DNA of 64,000 nucleotides. It comes from Aphelenchoides besseyi. Taxonomy: Eukaryota; Nematoda; Chromadorea; Rhabditida; Aphelenchoididae. Positions within the stretch are counted from its first letter, which is position 1, and the number at the start of each line of letters is the position of its first letter. The stretch lies in NCBI GenBank assembly GCA_024699855.1, contig JAMPIQ010000001.1, positions 14,384,001 to 14,448,000 on the forward strand, given 5' to 3'. The notes beneath the pieces are model-generated. The model was not told the origin of the DNA and made no database searches. It saw nothing but the letters and a program-made list of their open reading frames with translations. Made by a program: the position numbers and the translations under genes. Below are positions 45,101 to 56,347 of the stretch, piece by piece.

Positions 45101-47210
45101 GTTTCGTTGATTCCATAGCCAGGCAAGGTTCGATAAAGCACCGGATAGACCTCAAAATGCAGGGTGAAATACACAGAACGAAATCCTTACGATTCGATAA
45201 TCATCTTCAGAGCGAAATTCATTGTCATCAACGTGCAAACGGAACAAAACGGCTAGCCGAGCATAGAAAGCATTTTTTCTTTTGAAACCCATCTGTTAGA
45301 AAAATCGTTAAGAGGAATCGAATCGAACATACAAGTGTGTAAATGTTGGCAGCTATCATGCAGATGTTCGATTTGATGAAATTGTCGAAAAATGTGAACG
45401 TATCCGACAGATATTTTCCAACATGTTCCCGTAAAAAGTTCTAAATACCACAAATTAACTACAATTTCAGCTTCGACGAACCTCAGTTTCAATGAACATT
45501 CTTTCCAGACGATAGACGTTTACAACTCGAATTACGCACTCGAACTCAACATACGAAACGAAAGTATAACGCTCGTAGTTCTCGAGCGCCAACTTCAATC
45601 GTGCAATGATCTCTTTATGATCGATGTCTCGAGATCTGAAAACAAAGAATAGGAGAAGAACGAAGTGTCAAGTGAAGAACAAAAATGAAGAGGTGCCCAA
45701 CAAGTGCAACAGACAGGGAAATCCGAGAACTCACTTTTCCAAATTCAACAAAGCTAATGCTTTTTTTAGTGTTGTCTTATTTGATGATCCTGATTGATTC
45801 AAATTCGCTGAGGTGTTGGAGCCGGGAGATTGAAAAACTGGCGTCGATTTTCCACTATTTCCGTAACTGACATTCAAATTCATGGCCGTAGGAACCGATG
45901 TAATCCGCTGGCTTTCGTCGGAGCGGTAACGTTGGTGTCCGATTGAAATGCTAAAGATGCAAACACACGATAAAAAATGCCAATCACCGAAAGCCCAGTA
46001 ACCGTAGTCAAGTAAAACAAAATGGTAACGTACCCTAAAGTGTGTTGACTTCTCTCGTTTTCACCGTGCATTACATCGGGAGTCATCGAAACGGTTCTTT
46101 GAATTGATGATTTATGCCCTTCACTGATGTCCAAGTTGCTCACATCACGATTTGTTCTAGAACTTAAATGAAAGATTGGTTGTTTTGATTCTGTCTTACC
46201 GTCCGTAGTAAATCGCAATAGCAGCAGATGACCATCCTTCGTAAGCAGCTAAATGGAAAGTTTTATGGCTACGAAAATACATTATTTACCTGCCAACCAT
46301 AGTAAGTCACCCGCATATTTCAAGTAGTCAATTGATGCCTGATACAAATCCAAAGCGGTGGCAGGAAGACCGGCCAACATCGCGTAGTCGGCGGACTGTT
46401 TTCGCAGTCTTCCAACACATTTTCGTCGATAGATTTTCGTCTGTCGATTCTCCGTTCCAATTCGATAGCGTTCTTCCTCACCGAGAAGCGGACAAGTCGG
46501 TTGATCTGCTTTTTCATAACTCAAATCCAAACGTTTCGACTCCAAAACAAAGTAAATCGATCGAATCAAATCGCAAACATTCGCTTCCAATATGTCGACG
46601 GAATCATCCGTTTCTTCGAAAGACGACAACTCGGCAGTATTGAAAAATTGTGAGCACTAAACACTTAAGTGAGTAACAACCTTGAAGTCAACTCATACCA
46701 ACAATGGACGTCCAAATGTTATACAACGGCTATTGACAAGTGTCTTATGAAACTCGGTCTGAAGAGCAAAGTAAACGAATAAAAAAATGAACAAACCTTC
46801 GACTGATCGTACGATGCTCGTGCTGCTCCCAAGGCCGCAATTGCGTCGGCCTCGCTGCCCTTAGTCGGAGCTGTTGTCACACCAATGAGCCCAAAAACTT
46901 TTCTATGGGTTTGTAGTTCACCGAATTCCACTAATTTCGAATTGACCGTCGTAACGAAAACCGGACGTATAACACGACGGGAATCTTCGCACACTGAAAA
47001 CACGTTTCAGTCATAACTGAACATTCACAGCGTACCTTCAATTGGCCCAATTTGCGACAACCGATCGAGAACCGCAGCAAAAACTTTGTCGTTTCTTCGA
47101 CCAAGATGTCGAACCACAATCTGAAACCACAAAATGAAAAGAACTGGCTCTAAGAAAACAACAACCTGAACGTGTGAGTGATCATCGATGGCCGGAATTG
47201 GAATGTCCAT
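42166..47210 (-). CDS. trappc9: TRAPPC9 / Trs120-like subunit of the TRAPPII complex
   Basis: About 20 exons run from ATG 47210 (MDIPIPAIDDHSHVQ) to a stop at 42166, with introns mostly of 40-60 nt. The N-terminal region has RRVIRPVFVTTV and the TPR-like helical segment. The latter is clear at 46270-46420: GRLRKQSADYAMLAGLPATA, then LKYAGDLLWLAG, which is a family hallmark. The central and C-terminal halves are beta-sandwich domains: CVQNLLPTELVVKSLTLHA, GVPRAPGVLKLTGYSCEVFD and SLPRLQVTTTLKR at 44050-44560, and the terminal domain ending at 42184. TRAPPII is the Golgi tethering complex that activates Rab11-type GTPases. Length is about 1200 residues, normal for the family. It may be the last gene of the METTL16 cluster. 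Confidence 0.87.
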
Positions 47211-47777
47211 CTGATCACAAGTTGAGTGGATTAAGTGGTCTCAATTGCCAAAAAGAGCGACGACATTCGGCGGTCAATTACTGAAAGCAAATCAACGACA
47301 GAATACGAGCAGAGTCCACGTCGGGATTGGAACTTCGATTGGCCAAGCAACTCGGAAATAAACAATCAGCTCGTACACGTCAAACAAAACAAGAATCCGC
47401 AAAGAAACTCAACTCACTGAACAATCTAATTTTTCGAGAACAATTTTTGTGGATAATCGATTCGTGTTTACGATTAAAAACATTTAAGAAAAGCGAATCA
47501 TTTATTTCCGTTTACTTCCAACAGCAAATCACGGTAAAATGGCAACCTACGGAGAATCGATTTTGTCCACTGGTTGCGGTTTGCACTCAACGAAAATGCG
47601 ACCACGATCACGCTGCCATTCGATTTGAAGTTCTTCGCGTTGACTTCGACTTGTTTCATAAATAAAACTTTTAATACTCTTTATTTCTCAACAACAAACA
47701 ATTAACATAAGAAATAACGATGATAATGTGTGGGCATTTGGGCAAAGAAAACAAGCACTCGTTGAAAGGCCGCTGAA
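47211..47777. other. spacer, possible small plus-strand gene unproven
   Basis: A 112-codon plus ORF (47327-47665) ends just before an AATAAA on the same strand, which is slightly suggestive. No homology or splice support is seen. On the minus strand this is the gap between the unknown gene and TRAPPC9. Confidence 0.3.
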
Positions 47778-49505
47778 TCACAGGCGTCTGTAGAGTTTTC
47801 GGTAGTAGACCCGATAGTCGACTTGAGGCAAACACGAATCCGGATACTTGGAGTTGAGTTGGTTGAGAGTGAGCAGTTTCTGCGTAGTTTTTGACAAATT
47901 CGTCTGAAATATTTCGATCAAGAAACGAGTATATAATCGGGAAGCTTACCAAGTAAAATAAAGACTTCTGACAGGCTTTCAGACGCGTGACATGAATTCC
48001 ATCGGTGTTCCACGCGATCTTTTCCGTCAGCGAATCGGTGATCAATGTGAGCAAATCGCAAGCCTGAAAGATCGTTATTCGAATGCTTCAACGAACGTCA
48101 ACCCACCTTCTCGATAAACTTTGAGTCGGCACCGAAAACGACGAAGTCCTCGTAGAACAACTCTATCAGTCTGATCGATGTCGTCAGATCGAAATCAGAA
48201 ATCAAAATCGCAGTCAAATCGACAGCGGGAAAGTTCTTTTGCAACAACAAAAAACGCAAATCACGAGCGTTTTCTTCGGTCGATTGCTGGAGCAGAGCAG
48301 CATAGGCGGGAGCAAACAAGACAACGGACGGATTATTGACCAAATCAACGACCATCGTGTTCGTTCCAATTGCCGTCAACTTTGATGTTGAAGGCGGCAA
48401 TTTTACTCCTGTGTTTTTGCACGTCTTTGTGATGAACTTGTTGATTGCGCTGCAAAACATGAGGTCGAATAGACAAAATAAAGCACTTACACGAGTTCGA
48501 AAAATCTCATTTCGATCATTCGCGTCAATAGCACACACATTCCGGTCAAATGATAATTGACGGACATCAACTGAAGAGCAGAACACTGATCGTCTACCGG
48601 AAGCCGCTCCTCGATTAGTGGATTGAAATCGGGTGCTGATTTCAACGTTTCAATTAACATCTGCCATGCCATTTCATCAACGGTGTTCAGTTCTTTTGCA
48701 TCGTCCGCACTTTCTTCATCGATATCCGTGAATGAATGTCGAAGTTCTTTGAGAGTCCCGTTCATCGACGCATCGCCGCTACCGCCATTTGTTGTATGGC
48801 CGTTTTGAAGCGATTTCATCGAAGTCGTTGACTCCCGTCTATTACGTCCGTTCTTCACACCGTTCGTTACCATTGCCTTTCCATTGGTTGTTGCTTTGCT
48901 TTTCTTTGGAGACAATTTGCCATTCTTTGCTATGATCTAAATAAACTCATAAAATGAGAATAAAAACTCTACTAATCACTTTGATGATCGCATCTTTCCA
49001 CGGTGTTTCTTTTGTTGTCGATTTCTTTGACGATTGACTCTTCGAGCTTCCGGAGAATCCCGGTCGAACTACAAGTGCGGGATTGGCCTTTGGACCAGCG
49101 GGTTGAGCGGAATCCGTCAGTCGATTAAGACAACGATAGGTTGGAATCTGCAGCGGAATACACGCGTTCGTCTCACCGTTCTCCCAAAACAAAACACTTC
49201 GATCGGCATCGTATCGGATCTTTAAAATCTGATTAATCAACACTGCAAATTAGTCGAAGTTACCGTGTTTGGCGGTTCTGTGAATGGCCACGTGATTGGT
49301 TTTGTCGCCAAAATTGAGTCATTGGAACGATCCAAGAACTTCAACGAAATGTCCCAGTGCTCTAAAAACAAAGATACTAAATACGAAAAAGTAACTTACT
49401 TGTCACGGGAATAAATCGTTTGAATTCGAAACTGGCACGATAAATCGGCGAAATATCGACGTTAATAGGCGGATGCGGTTCGTCTGTTTCCATTCTTATT
49501 GCCAT
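47778..49505 (-). CDS. unrecognised multi-exon protein, middle gene of a candidate operon
   Basis: Start ATG 49505 (MAIRMETDEPHPPINVDISP); exons continue at about 49380-49260, 49243-48960, 48930-48487, 48450-48100, 48060-47950 and 47905-47778 (TGA). The N-terminal 120 residues are beta-rich (ILKIRYDADRSVLFWENGE). A basic/Ser-rich linker (SKSQSSKKSTTKET, then SPKKSKATTNG) resembles a nuclear localisation region. The C-terminal 300 residues are helical and end QVDYRVYYRKLYRRL. Length is about 460 residues. The three-part plan recalls nucleolar ribosome-biogenesis factors, but I cannot name one. The start is preceded by CTTTAG on the minus strand, 153 bp after METTL16. Confidence 0.7.
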
Positions 49506-49657
49506 GATCTAAAGCCACTTGTCAGTTTTGAATTGTGCTTAAAGTCGATAGAGATAACAAAACGTGTAAAAACGTTGAAACAACAAAGTCAAACAAGTTG
49601 AAGGAACCAAAGTTTATTATACAAAGTACACGTATTTTGGACACACAGTCAATCGAT
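49506..49657 (-). promoter_or_regulatory. intercistronic region of a candidate operon
   Basis: Read on the minus strand, the METTL16 stop is followed after about 40 nt by AATAAA (49613-49618). About 100 nt later a CTTTAG acceptor (49509-49514) lies 3 nt before the next ATG. This spacing matches nematode operon junctions resolved by SL trans-splicing. No spliced leader gene is in the window. Confidence 0.45.
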
Positions 49658-50903
49658 TCAGTTCCTCAGTTTTCGTTTACCAAGTTTCGTGGTCGAAGAT
49701 GAGACCTTAGAGATGTTTATAAGAAAAGTTTGTTTATTTAAACTTACATTCAGTTGCAGTTCATTGTCAAATGACCATACTAGAACCCAACGATGCGTTC
49801 TTCCTTGAGCCAAAATGTGAACTGCACAGTTTGTAATACCCGAAGCAAGCAAATGCGATTTGAGCGGACGAATCGAGGACTTCTTGCCTAACATTGATGA
49901 ACAGAATCTAAACGCAAATTAATGAGTGCAAGTGGATTATTTCGTTACCTTATTCGATTTCCGTATTCACAGCTTTCGTCGATGATCTTTCGCACGAACT
50001 GAACTTCGCCACCTTCAATCGCCAACTCATGATCTTTCGCAAACGTTTGGGAGTGCGGAGAGTTCGTGGCTTCATTGTCGCACAGGTTCTGACATTCACC
50101 GGAAGACGATTGACGAAACTTCTAAATCAATTCAATCAAATCAAAAGTCCCGAATCACTCACTTGTTCGAGTTCATTGTCGTGATAGAACGGCGGATTGC
50201 AAACACAGAAAGTCAGCTCTTGGATGCAATCAAAAACGTCCTATAAACAAGAAATGAGCTTTTCTACTATGCATAATCCAACTTTAAAGAAATGGATTCC
50301 ATCGACTTTCAACACAGAAACACGATCTACAAGTGAGTTTCTTTCGACGTTTTCTTTCGCTTGCTCGGCAGATACAGAATTCAGTTCTGTCGCATAAAAC
50401 TGCCAACCACACTCTCGAGCACCAAGTAGTGGATAAATGCACGAGGCTCCAGTGCCTATAAAATTCGATTAAGAACACAAAAACTCGTCCTACCAATGTC
50501 CAATCCAACGACATTTGTTCGATTGAGATTGTTGGATTCTACCAACTGATCAATGAGTCGAATATAATTGTAACGTTGAGGAATACGCGGAGCCAAAGTT
50601 CCGAGAGGAAGTCGAACGTCCAAATCGAAATTCTCGCGTAGAAGTGCAATGGCCAATTCGCGAACAAACTTATCGCTTTTGAAATTCGCGAAGATCTGCA
50701 ATTTCATCCATAAAACCCGCGTCTTTCGGGATTCGTGTTGACGCATCAAACCCACAGGAATCACACTCACCCACTCGGCTTCTCCACGAACCAAAATCGC
50801 GTACCTTTCCGCTGGTCGTCAACGAGCAATGTCGTCGAAAATCCGCGTACTTTCGAGCCAAAAGTTTAAAATCCACAGGCTTCGAAGAGTAGAGATCACG
50901 CAT
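49658..50903 (-). CDS. mettl16: METTL16-like RNA m6A methyltransferase
   Basis: ATG 50903 (MRDLYSSKPVDFKLLARKYA) begins the family-specific N terminus; an upstream in-frame TGA fixes this start. After a 110-nt intron comes LRENFDLDVRLPLGTLAPR, then RYNYIRLIDQLV. The SAM-binding motif is VGLDIG|TGASCIYPLLG across an intron. The catalytic tetrapeptide is in CNPPFYHDNE (NPPF). The fold ends with MLGKKSSIRPLKSHLL and GRTHRWVLVWSF, typical of this family, and a short basic tail to TGA at 49658. METTL16 methylates U6 snRNA and, in nematodes (METT-10), SAM synthetase pre-mRNA. The vertebrate C-terminal VCR region is absent. It is the first gene of the candidate operon. Confidence 0.9.
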
Positions 50904-51599
50904 TCCAACAACTTTTCGTGCAACTCAGAAACCTTTTTCGATTTGTTTGTTCCTAAAAATGGAGGAAATCACAAGACAAAAAGGCGAACTGATCGCATCA
51001 ATCAATAGCATGATGTTCATCAACAGTTCACGATAACCCTATCGGTTCAGTTTCCCAAAACGTGTCACGAATTAAAATCCCATGTGAACAGAAACATCAA
51101 TCCGTCTGCTCAGTTCAACGCTTCTTCGACATTCCGCAGCAAGCGCAAATATTCGCGTTTCATCGTTCGTGAGTCTCGAAGCGACTGACTGTCGTCCTTT
51201 GCTTTTCGTCAATTTGACCATTACAACGGAATGAATTCGATTCTGCGAGTGAACGAAATGATTGGATTGTTTGTTGTAAACTATTCCTAACAACCTAACG
51301 GCTGGCGAATTCCCCATCGATGGCTATGGGGAACATTTTTCATTCTTGGCCCTTAGGTAACTTGCGCATGAAAGTTTTTGTTGTAAGAACGGTTGTTACA
51401 ATCTTAAATTTTAGGCAATTTAGGACGCTTTTGAGGTTATTTCTTAATCAAAACATCGATTGTCCCAGAGGGTTATCTTAATGTCTTGTGGTTTGTGTGT
51501 TGCTGCGTGGATCATCTTCTCACAAAGAGATGATTTCAAGTTAAACAATCAAAATTTGGGGCTAATAGCCCTCATTTCAGTGCCGTTTGCTCTACAACA
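50904..51599. other. intergenic, possible divergent promoters
   Basis: Lies between the divergent METTL16-like and hnRNP genes. An 81-codon minus ORF (51072-51317) has a basic stretch (MVKLTKSKGRQSVASRL) but no family. An ATTTCAG at 51574-51580 shortly before the hnRNP ATG could be a trans-splice acceptor. Confidence 0.4.
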
Positions 51600-52795
51600 A
51601 TGATGGCTAGTAACGTGGAATCGTCGGAGACTAAAACCGACCAGTGTGTTGAGGTCAATTCGAACAGTTCGGAACAACCCGCCAAATTGAACAATGACGA
51701 CGAGCGATTGTGCAAAATCTTCATTGGTGGTCTCGCAACGGAGACTGTGAAAGAGAGTCTACGCGATTATTACTCTCAATTTGGCGAAGTTGTCGATTCG
51801 GTGGTCATGTACGATCTTTACACTCAACGATCTCGCTGTTTCGGTTTCATTACCTTTGCGAACAAAGAAGCTGTACGTTAAAATCTGAGGACCAAATGAA
51901 TGTCTACGTTTTAGGTTGACGAAGCGATGAACCATCGACCGCATATTATTGATGACAAGAAAGTTGATGCAAAACGTGCCGTTCCACGCAGCGAGCAAAC
52001 TCTTCGCGGTGAAACCAACGTTTCGACCAATCGATTGTATGTTTGTGGTATCACTGAACAGCTTAGCGAAGAGACGTTGCGTGATTATTTCAACAAATTT
52101 GGACATGTCGAAAAAGTGAGTTGGATTCTAATAGGCCTTGAATTCAAGATCTCAGACGAATATTGTTCTGGACAAGCATACCGGAAAACCTCGTGGTTTC
52201 GCATACGTTCATTTTGACGGTAAACTCTCGATGAATTCGACAAGTTGAATTTGACTTTAGATTTCGATTCTGTCGACAAGTGTGTGTTGTACAACAAATT
52301 TCACAACATCGACAATCATCAGTGCGAAGTTCGAAAAGGACTTTCGCGTGAACAAATCGCACGAGCCGAACAAGTTAATCGAGACAGAGTGGAACGTTAT
52401 TCACGAACTCGAAACTTTCGTTATTCCGGTGAGAATACCTTTGGCTGGTGCTCTTTACGTATCAACAATTCAGCTGCAGGTCCATGGCGTGAAGCTCACG
52501 ACTACAAAGCCACGTGGAATCGACCGGCCGATTTTAATGCACAATGGTATGGAACAAATAGCTGGCAGCCTGGTAAGTTCGAAGCTATCCACGTAAACGT
52601 GCTCTGTGGTTTTCAGATTCGTCGAACTACGCCATCATTTACTCTCAAAATCCCATCGCCGGATACAGTTCCTACAATGGTGGTTGGTCACGTGCTCCAT
52701 GGACCAATGATACTTCGATTGAATGTCAACACAACTCTTCGAGCAATTCGACTTCAGTTCCTGATCGAAATAACGATTTTTCAAGCAATAACTAG
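51600..52795 (+). CDS. hnRNP A/B-type RNA-binding protein with two RRMs
   Basis: Six exons from ATG 51600 to TAG 52793-52795, introns 39-46 nt. A polar N terminus is followed by RRM1 with RNP2 KIFIGGL and RNP1 RCFGFITF. RRM2 has RNP2 RLYVCGI and an RNP1 GKPRGFAYVHF split by an intron. A Lys/Arg-rich linker and a C terminus with Trp, Tyr, Asn, Ser and Gly (SSYNGGWSRAPW) follow, a low-complexity region as in hnRNP A1. Total is about 310 residues. Such proteins shuttle between nucleus and cytoplasm and regulate splicing and telomere or mRNA binding. The exact orthologue (A1, A2, Squid or TDP-43-like) is not determined, but RNP1/RNP2 spacing favours hnRNP A/B. Confidence 0.85.
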
Positions 52796-53046
52796 CAGTA
52801 TCATTCTATGAGTTTTTTCGTGTACAAAATGCCGGTTGTTGTTAATCCCGAACTCTCAGTTCACACCTGTTAATACTTTAAATCGTATTTTGCCATAAAG
52901 TTTTTGTTTAAATAACTAGTAAAAAACTACCAGCTCTTCGAAAACCATCAAACACGTCATTCAGATGTTGATATTTCGGAAAACAGTTTCGATTAATTTA
53001 TTACTTATATTGCGATTTAAGCGAACAATAAGACTTTTACTTAAAT
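52796..53046. other. short convergent intergenic
   Basis: AT-rich 3' regions of two converging genes; nothing else seen. Confidence 0.4.
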
Positions 53047-55807
53047 CTAATCGACCCATTCAAGTTCCAGAACACGCTCAAGAAAGGCGTACGAATCGGC
53101 CATTTCCTCAATCGATTTGGACGTTGGTTTTCCGCTAAAAAAAGTTGATGTTTTTTAATCAGGCGACTCGGAAACATACGCTCCGTGGCCGGCGTCCACT
53201 TCGATTCGCGCGATGATCGGACGTTTTTGAATGTCAGCACCATCATTGTGCACAACGTGATACAATTCGGCGATGTACTTCAGCGTATGCAAACAGCAAA
53301 CACGATCGTCGTGGTCAGCAGTCATCAGCAGCAAAGCCGGCCATTGTTGACCATTTTGCATACGCACGTTGTGCAAAGGCGAGTATCTGAAAGCTCACAA
53401 TCAATCATGTAAACTTTACAGAGCGATTACTTCTTCAAAAACTCAAAATGCTCCGGTTTTTCGGGCTCACCATATTCGCTCATCCAAGCAGAACCAATGG
53501 TAAACTTATGAAAACGGTACATGTCGAGAACAGCGACCTGTGCAATCGCAGCGCCAAACAAATGGGGAGCTTGTTGAGCACAAACGGCAACGAGCAAACC
53601 CCCGTTACTGCCCCCCCTGATCACCAAACGTTCGGGACGAGTGTACTTGTTGTCGATCAACCATTTGGCCGCAGCTTGGAAATCATCAAAGACGTTTTGT
53701 TTCTTGTCCAAACGTCCATTGTGATGCCAATTTCGACCGTATTCGCCACCACCACGAATATTCGCTTGAGCGTAAATGCCATTGAAATTCTGCAGAAAAA
53801 CACAACGTGAAATGGAGAATGATGGTGTTAAATTAATCTAAAATTTCTTATGAGTAATTACTGAAAGCACAAGAACGCTACATCAAAACCACCGTATCCA
53901 TAGAGCATAGTTGGATTGTTTGCGTCCAGTTTGACATCTTTAGCCGCAACAATAAACAACGGAACTTTGGTTCCGTCTTTACTATCGTAGAAGATCTGTT
54001 TGGTCTCGTACTTGGACGCATCAAAACCTTCGATTTTGCTCTTGTGAACGACTTCCAATTCTAATGGTTCGCCTTTTCCACGTTTCTGTGCGTAATCGAC
54101 ACGAACACTAGTTGGTGGATCAACGAAACTCTCGTACGAAAAGAAGAGTTCCGTGCGATTTTGTCGCGTATGCAACGAGTACGCTGTGCACAACGGCAAC
54201 GGTAAGTTCTCAACGAATTTTCCGGTTTCCAAATCATGAATTTCAATAACTGTCTAAAGGTTCTGTTTGCGAATCTAAAACGCGAACAAACATACGTGAG
54301 CATCTTGTCCATAAATCAAAAGCATCTTGTCATGTGCAAATGGGATCACGTATTCAAGACGTCGTTTTGTGTCTTCCGGAACGATCGTCTTCCACGAACT
54401 CGGATCCTTTTCGGCGACATTCAATTTGATGCGCACCAACTTTGCCATTGGTGCGTCTTTGTTCGTCAAAATCAACGCTTCTCCATCACCAATTGGACAA
54501 ACGAGCTAAAAGTATCGGATAAAATATGTACTCCCGTACACAACCTACATCGTATCTGTATTCATCGTCGGTGAACAATGGTTTCAAATCTAATTTTCCG
54601 TTCAATTCATAGTTCGTAGCTTTCAGATCGTGGTAGTAAAGGCGATTCGTATCTCCACAACTTCCAGACGGTGAGACAACAACCATCGAATGATCTTCAG
54701 TAATATGAACGCTCCTAAAACCACAGAATGCGATTAAAAGATTCTTTCGTTACTTACACTGTATCTTTTGGATGGTCTGGAAATTCGGCGATGAGAAGAT
54801 CGTCTTTGCAGTCGGTTCCCATCTTGTGAAGGTAAACCGAATGGTTTTTATGGTCGGCTACCAAAGCGTCTTTTGCATCGGTTTTGAAAGTCGGATACTT
54901 CTGAAATCAAGTCCATACATATAGAATACCTCTCCAATGTATACCGCATAGATGACGGCATCGTTTTTTGGTAACCAATCGACTCCTGAGAACTTGACAT
55001 CCAAAATCTCGTCTTTCAGTTCTTCGCCGTTGTTTTTCATGAACTAAAATTGCAACATAAAAACTAATGATCCGTGAAGTTGTTTGTTTACCTTGAATTT
55101 CATACAGTCGCTGCCTTTTTCGGACAAACCGATAGCCAGATACTTTCCCTAAAATGTATAACTAAAGTAACTGTTGGAAAAGATTCGTACATCATCAGAC
55201 CACGAAGTTGACATGATGGCGGTGGTGCCGTCTTTCGAAAGTTTGTTGACGTCAAAAAACACTTTACCCTTCTCTTTGTACGTTTTACTTTGATACAAAA
55301 CACTAAAATCGTCAGTTAAGATCATTTGCTAATCACCACATGCCTTTGGTTTTGAATGCCACTGTTATAGTAAATGTAGTAGAAGTCGCCGTGTTTTGTT
55401 TGCGATCCATACTTCTCGTAGTCCCACATTTTGGTCAACCTGAATTTGACGATTTGAAGGCTTAGCTGAAGGACTCACTTCTCCTTCAACTTTTCACGCA
55501 CAGTCGACCGCTCAATGAACGGCTTTGAGATCTTGTTCAAATCGGTAACAAATGCTTTGGTCTCCTCGTTGTCCGGATCTTCCATCCAACGATACGGATC
55601 ATATACCTTCGTGCCGTGAAAGTCGTCAACAATCTTTTCATCGCGACGTGCTTGCGGATACTTGGACGTTGGAATCGAAGTGTCCGAACTAGTCGACATC
55701 GTTAAAGTTTGTCGAACTCGGTTCTTCGCTTCAAATCTGAAAACGAACGATTGGCGTGGACCAACGAAACAAAATTGAGCGGTTGATCTGAAGAAACGAC
55801 TCAGCAT
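53047..55807 (-). CDS. prep: prolyl oligopeptidase (S9A serine peptidase)
   Basis: About 11 exons. The catalytic C-terminal domain has the nucleophile in GGSNGG (53600-53630), the Asp in LLMTADHDDRV (about 53310-53345) and the His in VDAGHGAY (about 53170-53200), the complete S9A triad. The N-terminal part begins YPQARRDEKIVDDFHGTKVYDPYRWMEDP, the family signature start. A seven-bladed propeller region between 55440 and 54250 follows. It cleaves short peptides after proline in the cytosol. Two starts are possible: 55699 (MSTSSDTS), giving the usual length of about 710, and 55807 (MLSRFFRSTAQ), which adds a 36-residue basic, Phe/Arg-rich extension that could be a mitochondrial presequence. Stop TAG at 53047-53049. 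Confidence 0.92.
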
Positions 55808-56347
55808 AAATTTCGGAATCTGTGATTTTTGATTACTGAAAACGAACAAGAGAACTAAACCTGTCACATTAATCACGAAACTCGAGAATATTCAACGGTG
55901 TTTTATACGAAATCACAGGAACTGGGTGGAACCCATTTGTTAAAGACGTCGCCTTTCAATTCAAAAGAAACCGCTGAAGAGAAGCGTGTGGAGTATTAAC
56001 CAAAAGTGACACCAGCATATGGTCAAACATCAGAATCAAAGTTTCGTGAATAAAACTACTACAATTCTCCCCAATCTTCAAAACAACACGATTTCTTTGT
56101 CATTGATTCAATTTCCACAACGCGAAATGTTCGCACAAAGAACTGAACTTTCACTCTCCATCTCTTTCATCGAATACAAGCCCATAAAATGCTTTTCTAT
56201 TGAAATTTCTTTGACTTCACATAAATGTTGTCATACATATGATTCAGCACAATGGAGCTCTAAACTCGAAAATATCAGTTGAACCAAAGTTCAGTTTTGA
56301 TATTGAAATTTATTGCTTATGATATTTACAAGTTACATTAAGAGGCT
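55808..56347. other. intergenic, no gene supported
   Basis: An 87-codon plus ORF (56019-56282) has no domain-like composition. Otherwise AT-rich. Confidence 0.4.
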
